DNA from: Helianthus annuus
Taxonomy: Eukaryota > Streptophyta > Magnoliopsida > Asterales > Asteraceae
Length of the DNA: 64,000 nucleotides
Reading direction: 5' to 3'
Assembly (NCBI RefSeq): GCF_002127325.2
Contig: NC_035433.2
Location: 142,258,760-142,322,759 of the forward strand
Positions 32,072 through 43,945 of the stretch are shown here, one piece after another. The notes beneath the pieces are model-generated. The model saw only the letters and a list, made by a program, of their open reading frames with translations, made no database searches and was not told where the DNA came from. Position numbers and translations under genes: made by a program. Positions within the stretch are counted from its first letter, which is position 1; each line of letters opens with the position of its first letter.

Positions 32072-34348
32072 AATTAAGAAATTAGTGGAATTTGATGTGA
32101 CATTAATTTGGAGAAGAGAGATCATATAGTAAGAAAGATATGGGGGATATATATGTATACCCTCCACTAATAACATTGGAAAGACAAGATAAAAAATTAT
32201 TAGAATTAACTTGTTCTCAAAATATGATCAAACATATTAATATAATCATTGAAATCCAAACCAAATAATATATTCCAAGGTTATTAGCACACCAACTCCT
32301 CTTTTAGTCACACGATTTCCATAATCAAGAAAACACCATAAAGTTTCTTATATGTTTCCGTTGTAATTCCACATCATCTCAGGGTCATTCATCATAACCC
32401 TATTCCCACAATCATCGTGTTGAGCATTCAATGCGGCAAAATTTTCACCTGCCTGATGAAAGATGTGATTATGGTGATCAGAATACAAAGTTGAGCTTCC
32501 TTTTTGTTTCTTGTATTTCAATAGAAAATTAATATGATCCCACTTAGCCTTGCAGATCAATGCACTCCTATTGTAACCTAAACCAGCCATCGTTAAAGAA
32601 ATTTCTTCCCAAAGAGCATTTTCCATATGCCCACCTTCCTCAAATCTTGTTTCCATCCCACTTCTTAGTAGTATCAGTTGTGTAATCTCATGTTCTACCC
32701 AATCAGTGGCAAATGGGATTTGATCATTACAGTTCTCGGTACACAAAGTCTCAATTGTTGATTCATTTTTAGTTATGTTGTGCAAAGCTTCCATTATAGT
32801 CGAATCTCGAGACTGCATCCATGCTAGTTCATTTGAGCGGAACGTTTTTTCCATCTCTAACCTTGAAGCCTCTTCTTTCCTCCTTTGTTCCTCTTTTAAA
32901 ATCCTCTCATGTTCTTTTTCTTCTATGGTATTCATCACCTTTTCCATCCATTTTTCTTGTTTCTCTATAAGTGTGTTCATTTTTGTTTCAATATAGTCAG
33001 TTATCGCGGTCTTCCAACGCTTCTTCCCCAGCATTCTCTTGGTAACTGCTTGGTCATTTTCTTCCATAAATGGAGGCAAAGTTGCATTAGTGACTGAAAC
33101 ATTGCTAGCATTGAGATTGGTACTAGTGCTGCTTGTCTCCCCGTATATAGCTTGTAGTTGGTGAAAGAATCGGTAATGCTTCGGGTCTTGTCTTCCAGCT
33201 TTCCCTACTTTCCCCTCTTTAATCTTCTTGTAATACTTGTATAAGTTATCAAATTTCACTCTGCAGTTTTTCCCAGTTCTTTTATACCCGTGCTCCACAT
33301 ACATTATCCTGAAAATCAAACAACAAAATGAATAAGTTAGTGAGAATAAAAAGGTAGGAATAAAGCTTTCAAGATTCACAAGAAAGAAGAGCCCTTTTTG
33401 GCCACTTTTAAGGCTGATGTATTGCTTGATTGAACCCATCGACAAAGTGAACAGTTTAAAATAGTTTTCATGAAAGTTGTTTCAAAGAACTTAGAAGAAC
33501 TAAATAAACCCTTCAAGCACAACATCATTTAAGGTGAACCTTGTAATGTGATCAAGTTATGAAAGAAAAAAAATAAAAAAGCTTTGACTTGTAAACTCAA
33601 CAATGGCATTTAAGAAGGAAAGAAAACAAAGTGAAGTAAAAAGTTTGTCCACTTTATAGTATAGTTTTTCCACTAGTTAAACCCTTCAAGCATAACGTCA
33701 CAGTTTTGTTGTTACTAAGTGAAGTTTGTGTTTACATCAGAGAAGGGTAAAGCTTTGATCTTTAACCATTAAACTAGCATTTAAGAAGCATAAAAAAAAA
33801 TGAAACATTTATTTGATATGGCGATATTCGTAGCAATTATGTAGCAAATATCTTTTTTATTAAGTAATAATTAGCTTAGTAAGAAAGGTGTGAATTTAGG
33901 GTTCTATGATCTAGAGAAACCCTATTTGAGTGAACCAAAACTCAGCTTCTGGATCTAAAAACCATAATATATAAATAAAAAAGAAGAAAAAAATTAGTTT
34001 AAGATGATGAGATTGAGAAAGATAGACCTTGAAACTTCTTCCCACAAAGGGCCCTTGTGTTTAGCTTCTTTGAACTGAAAATTGAGCCTTGATCTGATGT
34101 CAAGAAGTGCTAGGGTTTCTTCCTTTGGCCATCTTCCACCAATCTCCATGTATAAACCACTACCGCTACCGCTATCGCCGCTAAGGCCCGAAGTTGTTGA
34201 CATACCCATGGTTGAATCAGATCTAAAAGACATACCACCACAATCACCACCTCCTAACATCACCATGGCATAGTGCAGGTCTCGAGGAGATTGAGGTATG
34301 GAAGGGAAGACCGGTCTTCCTTTAATGTAGTGGTTGATCTGATCCATC

Positions 34349-34671
34349 TGTTGGGTTTAATCTTGATGTTTCGTGTTATTTCGGGTCGGATACGGGTCAA
34401 GTCGGCAACGGGTTACGGTGTTAGACTTGGTATATGGTTGACCGAGTTTGTTGGAGGTGGAGTTGAGGAGAGGTGAACGTTGGAATCTTTAGCTTGAAAG
34501 TAGGAGCACGTGATATATTATGCATGTGGTTTTATTTGTTAAGTTTATGTATAAATAGGTTATCAGGACTTCATTGTTTTTTTGTACTCTCAATTTCATA
34601 AAGAAAGTTTGCAAGAATTCCTAGGGTTCGTGAGTGTTTAATTGTTTGATCTTTGGGCCTGATAACCAACA
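34349..34671 (+). repeat. 5' LTR of the TRIM-like element
   Basis: 323 bp with TG...CA ends and TATAAATAG around 34550. No difference from the 3' copy was seen. Confidence 0.93.
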
Positions 34672-34673
34672 TT

Positions 34674-34685
34674 TGGTATCAGAGC
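34674..34685 (+). promoter_or_regulatory. Primer binding site of the TRIM-like element
   Basis: TGGTATCAGAGC complements initiator-Met tRNA and starts two bases after the LTR. Confidence 0.9.
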
Positions 34686-35758
34686 AGGTTAAGACCGGAG
34701 ACGCCGTTTTGAGAGTCGTTTAGAGAGCTCGAGAAAGCAAGGCAGCAGCCTTGGGATGTAGTCGTCGGTCGGAAAGAACGAAGAAGCACGAGCCGCTGGT
34801 ACAGCAGTAAGATCGAGAGATACCGTCTACGGAAATACGAAACCGGTGTAAAGAAAGAAAAGACCGAAGCCATAATCGGCCGGTGGTTTGGAAATCAAAC
34901 CGAAGAACCGTCGGGAAGGTCCGAAAGTGAAAGTGAAAGTGAAAGCAAGCAAGGTTGATCAAAGTCGTGATTGGAAGAATGAAGCACGAAGCAAGGATCA
35001 ATATTCAGGTTGAGAAAGAATTGAAGCTGAAGTATTACCGATTGAAGCAGCAAGAAAATTGAATAGAAGGAAGAAGATAAACAAACATTCCTGTTTGTTT
35101 GTGATAATAAGTATGAATAAAAAAATCAAAATTGAAGATGGTGGTTCCGAGTGGATAAGTCTTGGTGTTTTAAATTCAAATCCAAGTTTGAATTTTGAAC
35201 TCACATAGTTTAAAAAATCAGCAAAGCAAGAACGAAAGGAAAATAAAGTAAGCAAGGAAGAATGAGAAAGTAATGGCGGTGCAAGAAAGAAGAAAGAAAG
35301 AGCCGTCACAAGAAAGAAAGAAAGAATCGGTGTCGATGCAGAAAGAAAGCCGACAACCGTAAGCAAGAATGGAGAACGGCTGATTGAAATCAGCGAAGAA
35401 AGAAAGAAAGACCGAAAATTGTGAACAAAGACCGAAAGAGTTCACAATAGACCGAGTCGTGAACGAGAGACCGAAAGCGTTCACGTAAGAAAGAGAAAGG
35501 CCGGGCCCGCGTGGTTCGTGAAGCAAGAGCAAGAATCGAGTCATATTGGCTCGTAGAAAGTAGAAAGATTGAATCTTAATGATTCAAATAGCAAGAAAGT
35601 TGAACTTGGATTGAGCAAGAAAGAAAGAGCAAGTTCAGAAAGTATGAAGGTTAGCAAGAAGATTCGACAAGCAAACAAGAACGGGTTCGAATCAATAAAG
35701 TTTAGCAAGACTGAAGACAAGCCAGAAGAAAGAACCGAATCAAGATTACGGGGGTGAA

Positions 35759-36081
35759 TGTTGGGTTTAATCTTGATGTTTCGTGTTATTTCGGGTCGGA
35801 TACGGGTCAAGTCGGCAACGGGTTACGGTGTTAGACTTGGTATATGGTTGACCGAGTTTGTTGGAGGTGGAGTTGAGGAGAGGTGAACGTTGGAATCTTT
35901 AGCTTGAAAGTAGGAGCACGTGATATATTATGCATGTGGTTTTATTTGTTAAGTTTATGTATAAATAGGTTATCAGGACTTCATTGTTTTTTTGTACTCT
36001 CAATTTCATAAAGAAAGTTTGCAAGAATTCCTAGGGTTCGTGAGTGTTTAATTGTTTGATCTTTGGGCCTGATAACCAACA
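35759..36081 (+). repeat. 3' LTR of the TRIM-like element
   Basis: Copy of 34349-34671, directly followed by the CCATC duplication. Confidence 0.93.
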
Positions 36082-36364
36082 CCATCATCCCATACTTTTC
36101 CTCCATTCCCATCTTGGTTTTCAAGTTTCTTTTTCTATCTTTTCAATAGTGTTTCAAATTAGGATAAGGAAGAAGCTGATCATGTTTTCACAAGGAAAGA
36201 GATATCAGTAAATTAGAATTTGGTCGGACCCATTTACGTGTTTGTTATTAAAGAATAGATACTCTAATAAAATAATAGAGACTATATGTGTACAGAATAT
36301 TAATATGTATATCACCATATAAAAAGGGTGATGGTATCTACACATCCCTTAAAATTTATGTAGA

Positions 36365-36665
36365 TCTGGGAAACGTATAGTTCAATACGCTTTTCATAGG
36401 TTTTAAAACATTAAATATGACACTAATAGGAATGGTATAGGATAATACGATTCCAATTGTTACGCTGAACCACGATATACTCTGGCATGCAAACAGTTCA
36501 GAACTGAAAAGGTCTGAAAAGTGACCCCAACAGGAAACGTATAGAGCAATACGATTCTCATAGCGTTAATAGAAAGCGTATAAGGCAATACAATTCACAT
36601 AAGGCTTCAGTTGGTGAACGAATTAAATCAATAGGAAACGTATCGGACAATATAATTCATACTGG
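36365..36665. promoter_or_regulatory. Five copies of a CGTAT...ATACG dyad upstream of the trihelix gene
   Basis: The roughly 30-bp motif GGAAACGTATAGNNCAATACGATTC recurs near 36370, 36430, 36532, 36570 and 36632. Its core is an inverted pair CGTAT and ATACG separated by about 6 bp. The array lies 250-560 bp upstream of the original start of the trihelix gene. It may be a promoter element or the subterminal repeat of a transposon; I cannot tell which. Confidence 0.55.
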
Positions 36666-37424
36666 TACGATTAACCGAGAATACTTCAAATATATTATCT
36701 TAAATATATATATCCCTCTCTCTCCATTTCTTTGAAGAGAGAGAACTAAACTAGACAGAAGCACAGACTGGTACAATTACAGGTTCTTGTGACATTGATC
36801 CCAGATGTTTATACAGCCAAATACTCAATACATGGTTGCTTTAATGAGACGTAAAACCCCACAACTTATTCATCAAAGTGTCAACTTTTCTCTCTTCTAG
36901 TAATCCTCAATTTTTGCCCTTCTAAGGTCAAATTCCAGTTTATATTTTTCTGTGAAAGTTAGAAAATATACTTAAAAGTATAAAAACTTTTATTAAATGG
37001 CGGTTCGTATGATCAATTAATGTTACAAGACCTGTGAACTTACAGGAAGTGTTCAGTGGCCCGAAATGTTTTACCTAGGGTTTTCAAAAGTCAACAATTT
37101 GGATTTCACTATTTCTACTCTGTTTTGTTTTGTACATATCGTTTTTACGCCAAGTCATATCAAAACTAGAATGTCAGCAAATCAGTTTCTATATATGAAG
37201 TAAATTATCTTATTTCAGATTTTGTTATAAGTTTTGAATCCATTATCTCTTAAAGGAACAGATTTAGTACATATGGGTAGAGCTCCTAATGGAATTTTTT
37301 ACTCGATTCACTAACATGTCAATGACATGATTCGATACGAAGTTAAATGACTTAGGGTTTGAGGCAAATGAGTTTGGGTTTTAAATAACCGACATGCTAT
37401 GGACACAACTAAAAACATGTTTTA
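36666..37424. other. Spacer without recognisable gene
   Basis: AT-rich sequence upstream of the trihelix gene. No exon or transposon end is recognised. Confidence 0.4.
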
Positions 37425-37437
37425 AAGAGTCCAACCC

Positions 37438-37680
37438 TCTTTTTTTTTTTTTTTTTTTTTGAACGGCAAATTTGGATCACTGACGGACCACTGGAGTATT
37501 ATCGTGCCACCAGAGGAACCACCCGATCATATCCATCTCCACTAGGCATAATGCCACACTAATTCAGAAGGAAACCCAATAAACATGGGAAAACCCCCCT
37601 TGTGAGAATCGAACCCAGGACCTATTGGTCCCAAAGCCTTATCCCACCACCAAAATGACCATTAGGCTATAAAGCCACAT
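37438..37680 (-). mobile_element. tRNA-derived SINE (13-bp TSD)
   Basis: On the minus strand the head reads like a tRNA, with TAGCCTAATGG (A box) and GGTTCGATTCTC (B box), then a 3' body ending GTTC plus a poly-A tail (poly-T on plus at 37440-37460). A perfect duplication AAGAGTCCAACCC flanks it at 37425-37437 and 37681-37693. It is a retroposed element that depends on LINE proteins. Confidence 0.93.
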
Positions 37681-37868
37681 AAGAGTCCAACCCATTTAAC
37701 TAATCATGTTAAACTGTTAAACGAGTTAAAAGTATGATGCGACACATTTAAGATAATAAAACATATATTCATTCCCCTTTGTGTATTAAATATTTAAATT
37801 AAATTAAATTAAATTAAATAAATGGATAATTTAGATATTGGCCTAAGTTTATAAGCTTTATGTATATA

Positions 37869-38215
37869 CACTACAAGAAATACGAGTAATAGCGGCGACC
37901 TCAATAGCGGCGACCTCCAACATGTCGCCGCTATTGGTCCAATCCGCACCCGGTGTCCTATCTTTAACTCTGGCCACACGATTGTTGTGATCATCCAACG
38001 GCTGGGGCGTTCCGTTGTTAATAGCGGCGATGAGCATCAAGCAATAGCGGCGACATGTGTCGCCGCTATTGGTCCAATCCGCACCCGGTCCCATCTTTAA
38101 CCCTAGCCACACGATTGTTGTGATCATCCAACGGTTGGGGTGTTCCCTTGTTAATAGCGGCGATGAATTTTAATCAATAGCGGCGACATATTGTCGCCGC
38201 TATTGGTCCGACGAA
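37869..38215 (+). mobile_element. CACTA-type terminus with AATAGCGGCGAC repeats
   Basis: Begins CACTACAAGAAATACGAG and has about six direct or inverted copies of AATAGCGGCGAC, the usual pattern of a CACTA subterminal region. A block of about 120 bp, AGCGGCGAC to GATCATCCAACGG, is tandemly repeated at 37910-38130. No matching right end (CTTGTAGTG) was found nearby. The element may continue across the nested retroelements to its right or be truncated. Confidence 0.7.
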
Positions 38216-39247
38216 TATAATCAGTTCAGCGCCATTTATCTTCTTCCCTCCACCTACTTTCCCCCAAATCGGTTCTGCTTCCATCCGGTTCCTCTCCACT
38301 TCGGCGAATCTCTTCTTTTCCACTTGAAATCGGTTAGTTTCTTGTTGAATTCTTTGTTTATTTTGTTATATAGGTTGTAATTTCTTTGTTCTTGGTGAAT
38401 GTAGGTTCTCCACCGGCACCACCTCGTCTCCACCGGCATCACCTTGTCTCCACGGCCACCACCGTCACCACCCCTTCTCCTCGTGCAAAATAAGGTAAGT
38501 TGTTTGGGTTAAATCTGTTTGGGGATGTTAAAATTCAAATTCCAATCCGGATCAAATATTCTTATTCGATTCGAATTTGATTGCTAAACTCAAATTCGAA
38601 ATGAGTCGAATTTTAAATTTCTTCAAATCTGATTTGAAGACTGAACATCCCTACTCACATATGAACAATATTGAGATAATAGAACTTTTAGATCAAGGTT
38701 AGCCCTATTTGGCGGTCATCCCCCTGCTTGCTACCTAGTATGGCAACTTCGGTTGCAATCGCTGTGCAACTGAGTGGGTTCAACAACGATAATGATCCTT
38801 TCGGATCTGAGTCGATTTGTATAGTTTTGATGTGTGTTTTTTTTATATCTATTTGTGTGTAGTGTTTGATTATGCAATTTTGAATCATACGAATGTGTAT
38901 GGTTGTTACTTACTACACTTGAAGAGGACATTAGGTCAACTTGTGGTTAATTTTTTTACTGGACTTTGCTTCTGCGAAGTTTCAATGGTTTATTGGCTTT
39001 TGTGATGGTTTTGATGAAAAGGCAGGTTTTGATCTTGGTGGTTGTGGCGTTGACAGTAGTTGTGAAAATGCAAGCTTTAAAATTTTTGGGGTGAAAAGCA
39101 AAGACTATGTGTATGTCAATTTATTGGGGATTTGAAGCGTTATCTGGCGATGATGTCGGCTTGCTACTTGGTGTGGCAACTCCGTTTGCAACCGTAGCGA
39201 CACTGAGCCGTATTTTGTTGTATCAGTGAAGTGTCATTACTGATCCT
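38216..39247. other. Possible CACTA interior or host spacer
   Basis: A CCACCGGCACCACC-rich stretch at 38400-38490 is followed by GTAAG-like donors, and AT-rich spacer runs to the retroelement at 39248. No coherent protein was assembled. Confidence 0.4.
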
Positions 39248-39632
39248 TGTAAGTTCAAGATTTCGGACCGAAACCCGTGATTAGTGTGTGAATATTTTCA
39301 AAGACGGGAAGATTAGAAATGGATAAAACAACTTTCTTGTATAAATTTGGTAGCATAACATTACAAACCGGCCTGATTACAAGCTAGCCGAACTATACCA
39401 AAGGAGCATACATAACCTTCAAAAATGTTGCAAATGACCAAGTAGTGGTATTTATAGCCACACCCCTTGCACTTGCAAACACACACGGTCAAACGAAAAA
39501 CCCTTTCGTTTGACCACTTCAAACGAGCGGGTCTATACACGTTCGTTTGACCGTTTCACTAACTATTACATAATCAGCATAAAATTAATCTACTCTATTC
39601 GAACAACATCGGACACAAAAACTGCACCAACA
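39248..39632 (-). repeat. 3' LTR of the 39248 element (385 bp)
   Basis: On the plus strand it begins TGTAAGTTCAAG and ends GCACCAACA. It lacks about 39 bp (around GGAGAGAGACC) present in the other LTR, an insertion or deletion after transposition. Confidence 0.9.
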
Positions 39633-42034
39633 AATTCCCCCTTGTCCGTTGCTATCGAATGCTGAAAATGCAACTGCAATCGATCTTCAGTTAAGTATTT
39701 GTTGATGTTGGCTTCTCTGTGTTAACAAATTCCCCCTTGACCGATGATCCAGGTAAGTAGTATCTTGACTTGAGTCTTCATAGCAATATCAAACCCTTGA
39801 AGCTTCTCGTATAATATTTCCCCCTCAAAGTACGCGTATCTGTGTTGGGTGTTGTGCAATGTCCTCACAAGGCTAAATTGACCGCCGCTTATCTTCCAAT
39901 ACTCCAACCGGCATTTGATAAGGGTTCCATTCTTTAAAAATTGCATCAAGTCTTGATCTTGTCATAAGAACTCTATCTCATTCAAGCATACTACATAATG
40001 TAGAGTTTTCTGGTAAACTGTCTTCTGTAAACCATCTTTGTGGAATCGACCAAGTAATGCACTTTGATCATCAGCATCAACACTCAGGAAGTCATCTAGA
40101 CTGAGTATATCACTTGCAAGCTCAACCAGCACACTTAGTTGAACTACATCGAGATCTCATTGTCTCGCCTTTGTGAAGTTGACCACGTCATGCACTACGG
40201 ATCTTCAGCATCAATACTCAGAATGTCAGCTTGACCAAGCACATCGTTTGCAAACTCAACGAATTGAGTTACACCCAGATCCTTGTAAAATCCCAAAGAG
40301 ACATCAAACCCAAAACCACATCCTGCAAATTCCCCATCAACTGACAGAGTTGGAATCCACACTTGTCCGCCTTGAACTATCAGCTCTCATAAAGATTCAC
40401 CAGGTCTTTAGTGAACAGCGTTTTGAAACTACTGTTTACTTTAGATACCTATATGTTTTCGTGCAAAACCCTTCACGCTGGCTGGAGAATTAATTAAAAT
40501 CCTGAAATATGTGTCTGTGCAAAACATTCCACGCAGAACCTTTGGTATCACCAGAAAATCACAAACTTTACCACCTGTGATTGTGTTTAGAAATTTACCA
40601 AAGAAATTCAAAAACATATAACCACAAAATCACAACCTTTACCACCTGTGATTGCGTTTAGAAATTTACTGAAGAAATTCCAAAACATATGAAAATTTTT
40701 ATCCCCCTCATTTCTTTGGTGAAATCACTAAACCTTAACAAATTCCCTCCTCTGAGCGGAACTGTCGTCAACTTCACTGAACAAATTCTCTCCACTGAGC
40801 AGAATCTTTCAAATGTTCTCGGTTTTTTGAAGAATCATGAAAACGACTTTCTTCTTTGCATATTCTAGTTGATAAGGAAAGTCCCCTAGCCCCGTAGGAT
40901 CCGACTTGTATTCCCCCAAAGTTCTGCTAACACCTAATCCGAAAACTTCCATCACAGGCATAACTCTTCGACTTTGTGAACTCGTTAGGACCGGTCTTGG
41001 CTCTCTAGGTTCCTTCAATCGTTATCAATTGCGAGAATATGACAATAAACAAAATTCTTTCGAGCATTTACAAACACCAATAACAAAATAAATTTTCACG
41101 TGCAGAAATAAATATACCGTTTTTGGCCCATAATAGTCAAGTCACCAATTTTAACGTTTGCATCGGTAACCGTGACTACCCCACATTTTTCAAAATAAGT
41201 CATTTGTTTTCATCATCCCAAACTGGTTTGGCGCGCTCCCGAACACGTACTCAACACTTGAACACGTACTCAACACTTGAATTTCTTGGCCCATATAATA
41301 ATCTTGTACTCCTGGCCCAAGTGTCGTTCTTTTAACACCCGACCCAATCTTGTTCATAACCCAAAAGATTTTATTTTACCAGGTCCAACACATGTCGCAA
41401 CCCACCTATTGTTTCAGTAAATCTGCGGCCCATTAAGTTTCGTAGATGGCAACCTAACTAATACTCACAAACATTTAAATCAATTTATATTTGAATTAAA
41501 AATTCAAATTCATTAAAAAACAAAGTATTAAATACTTTTCTTAAAAGTTTGCATGGAAATTAGTAACCTCCAACATCAACATATGATGGAAGGAAATTAA
41601 TTCAACCATTTTGTGGCCACTTACTTAAACAAGACAAATTAGGTGGGCCCAAGATGATAAAACCACCATGTAACAATACTAGGCATTTCAAGTGGGCCCA
41701 AGATGATAAAAGCCAACCTTGGAATTTTGTGGCCTAAAAAGAAGCATTCCACCATACCTTGGCCCACTCAAGACATGAAATCACACGCCCTAGTTGCAAA
41801 CATCAGTTAATCCTGCGACATCTACCTTGTACAAGCCGTCAAATCATCTTCCCTCATCCAAAACCCTAAAAATTCAACTTTCAGCCGCTAACGCCATCTT
41901 TCAGCTGACAAACATTGTTCTCCAGCCACCATAATCAGACATCCTCCATCGTGCACCTCCAAACCGCTTCCGTCACCTCCACAGACCACCACTGCGGCGC
42001 CGGCCAACGGCCACCTCCGCTCACTTTTCATACG

Positions 42035-42240
42035 AAGTATGTTCTTCGTGAAAGAGGTTCTTCATCGAGCTGGGTTCTTCGGCAGAGTGAGGTTCTTCGC
42101 TGAGGTTCTTCGTGAGGGTGTTTTAAGTACATGTTGGTTCTTCGCAGGACTTGTAATCAGCAACAAACTCACGAAAGATGTTCTTCGTGGCAACTGATTC
42201 TTCGCCTAGGGAGTTCTTCGGCAGAGGATTTTTCGTGAGT
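42035..42240 (-). repeat. Leader array of CGAAGAAC motifs
   Basis: About ten copies of GTTCTTCG (plus strand) with variable 8-20 bp spacers. It occupies the same position in the leader as the TCGAAAGAT arrays of the other two elements but uses a different word with the same CGAA core. Confidence 0.65.
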
Positions 42241-42939
42241 AGGAGGCACCAACATAGTCCTTTGTGGGTCCTGATGTGAAGAAACCCTAATGTTTCTTAA
42301 CAGTCGCCACCCCCTCAAGAACATAGACATCTTGTTCATTTGCAGATCTGACGAAAAACACTTCAAAAATGATAAACGATGATGAAAACTTGATTTTCTT
42401 TGTGTGAAATGTAACAACCCGCACTTTCGTGCGTTGTTACTGCTCATTACACTCGTTACGCCTAGCATCAGATATTCGGATCATAATGTATCAATATCAG
42501 ATACATCGCCATATCGCAGTATAATCAAATAATTACGCATATTCTATCACTATTACAAAGCTGTTTTCGCAAATAATAACGCTCACGATGACATTGAGTG
42601 AGGACCTATTCTACCCTCCTCGATAGTCGTGAGGTGTCGAAACGTAAACAATCAACGCTAACAAGGACTATCGGGTGAGTACCATGCCTCCAGCCGTCGT
42701 GACGATGATGGCAATACGAGCAAGTACTACCCCGATAAGCATTGTGGCACATCACATCGAAGAACGCACTCGAAGACATGCGTAACTCGATCATCGCACC
42801 GAATATTGAATATATAGATACGTATATACGACCTTTTGTGATTAATTATAATAAATAAATAAATAATAACTGAATACGAATGAAAATGTATGCCCAAAAC
42901 TATCGCAACGCACCAAAAACGAGGATCGAGGAGCCTCCG

Positions 42940-43070
42940 AACGGATGGGCCAGCCGAATGGCTGGGCCAACCGATCAGACAGGCCATTCGATCCGGACTG
43001 GGCTGACCGATCGGACAGACCGTCCGATCCGGATAGGCCGGCCGATCGAACGGGCCGTCCGATCCAGGCC
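42940..43070. repeat. GATCGGACAGGCC-type tandem repeat, first array
   Basis: About eight imperfect units of 16-20 bp built on CCGATCGGACAG lie just upstream of the solo LTR TATA box. Open frames through them on both strands are repeat artefacts. Confidence 0.7.
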
Positions 43071-43764
43071 AACCTGCCCTCCTTTCCTTCCTCCTTGCCT
43101 ATAAATACCCCTCATTCACCTCAAACACACTTGTTGTCACTGTTGCTGCTCGACCAGAAGTTCCAACCCCTTTATCTCTCGATTTCTCGCGATTCTTATA
43201 AGTTTTCAACTCAAATCTTGTACTTCCTTGATCTATATGCATTCCTCCACCTTTCTATCTTTCAAATTCCAACTTTTAACCGTGAAATCAACGGATTTGG
43301 AGTGTTCTAGAGTGATGTCATCATGAAGTTCTTATGAACTTCAAGTGTTGGCCTCATTCTATCAAGAACAACTCAGATCTAAGGGATTTCCACAAGAATA
43401 AACAACCTTTTTACCACAGATCTACACATAATCATGAATAAAAGGTTTGAAGGATGGTTTTCCAACCCTCTTTCAACTCTTTTACTCTCAAAGCACTCAA
43501 AAACGATGGAATTAGAGCTTATACCGACCTTCTACTCATTTCTAGTGTCGTGTTGGTCAAGGATCTGATTCCTAACGATGAGACGACCAAATTTCGGGTT
43601 AAACATGGAAAAACCGTCACGAACGGTCAGTTCTGATGGAACGGGGTGATGCCCGACCGTTAAAAATAAGTCAGACTTGATGGGATTTCAGTTGTTTAAC
43701 ACGTCACAGCAACGTCTCGACCAAAACCACCGAAAAACATGCAAAATTGTCGAAAACAGCTGGA

Positions 43765-43945
43765 CGGGCCGGTCGATCGAACAGCCCAACCGATCGGACA
43801 GGCTAGCCGATCGGACAGCCCATCCGATTGGACGGTCCATCCGATCGAACAGCCTATTCGATCGGACAGCCCATCCGATTGGACGGTCCCTCCGATCGAA
43901 CAACCTATTCGATCGGACGGCCCATCCGAACGGGCCAACCTTGAT
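43765..43945. repeat. GATCGGACAGCCCATCCGAT tandem repeat, second array
   Basis: A unit of about 50 bp is repeated nearly three times; its subunits are related to the 42940 array. It lies about 0.7 kb downstream of the TATA box within the same solo LTR. Confidence 0.75.

Larger units (their letters stand above)
34349..36081 (+). mobile_element. Short non-autonomous LTR element (TRIM/LARD-like), TSD CCATC
   Basis: The 323-bp LTRs at 34349-34671 and 35759-36081 begin TGTTGGGTTTAATC and end GATAACCAACA. By eye they are identical. The 5-bp duplication CCATC lies at 34344-34348 and 36082-36086. A Met-tRNA primer site follows the first LTR, and a G-rich tract (CGGGGGTGAA) precedes the second. The 1.09-kb interior has no proteins and is dominated by GAAAGAAAG-type purine runs, which create spurious minus-strand frames. 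It is inserted antisense to the trihelix gene. Confidence 0.95.
32348..36112 (-). pseudogene. PTL-like: Trihelix (GT-2/PETAL LOSS-like) transcription factor, split by a retroelement
   Basis: Two coding exons lie on the minus strand: exon 1 at 36112-36082 continuing at 34348-34028, and exon 2 at 33308-32348. They are joined across a 719-bp GT-AG intron inside the first DNA-binding domain. Domain 1 runs GRWPKEETLALLDIRSRL, then exon 2 supplies HGYKRTGKNCRVKFDNLYKY. A Glu/Arg-rich helix follows (EKEHERILKEEQRRKEEASR). Domain 2 runs from WVEHEITQLILLRSGMETRF to GYNRSALICKAKW. Two trihelix domains around a central helix define the GT-2/PTL class; PTL limits growth between sepals in Arabidopsis. 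The 1733-bp element at 34349-36081 sits after nine codons that include MEEKYGM. An ATG inside the target duplication, at 34347, leaves an in-frame 426-codon remainder. Expression may be lost or altered because the promoter is now 1.7 kb away. Confidence 0.87.

Noticed and set aside
34720..35810. Several minus-strand frames rich in Phe, Leu and Ser
   Set aside because: They are complements of GAAAGAAAG-type purine runs inside the TRIM-like element.
37438..37680. Possible tRNA gene
   Set aside because: A and B boxes are present, but a long extra body, a poly-A tail and a 13-bp TSD show a SINE. The same applies to 50711-50973.
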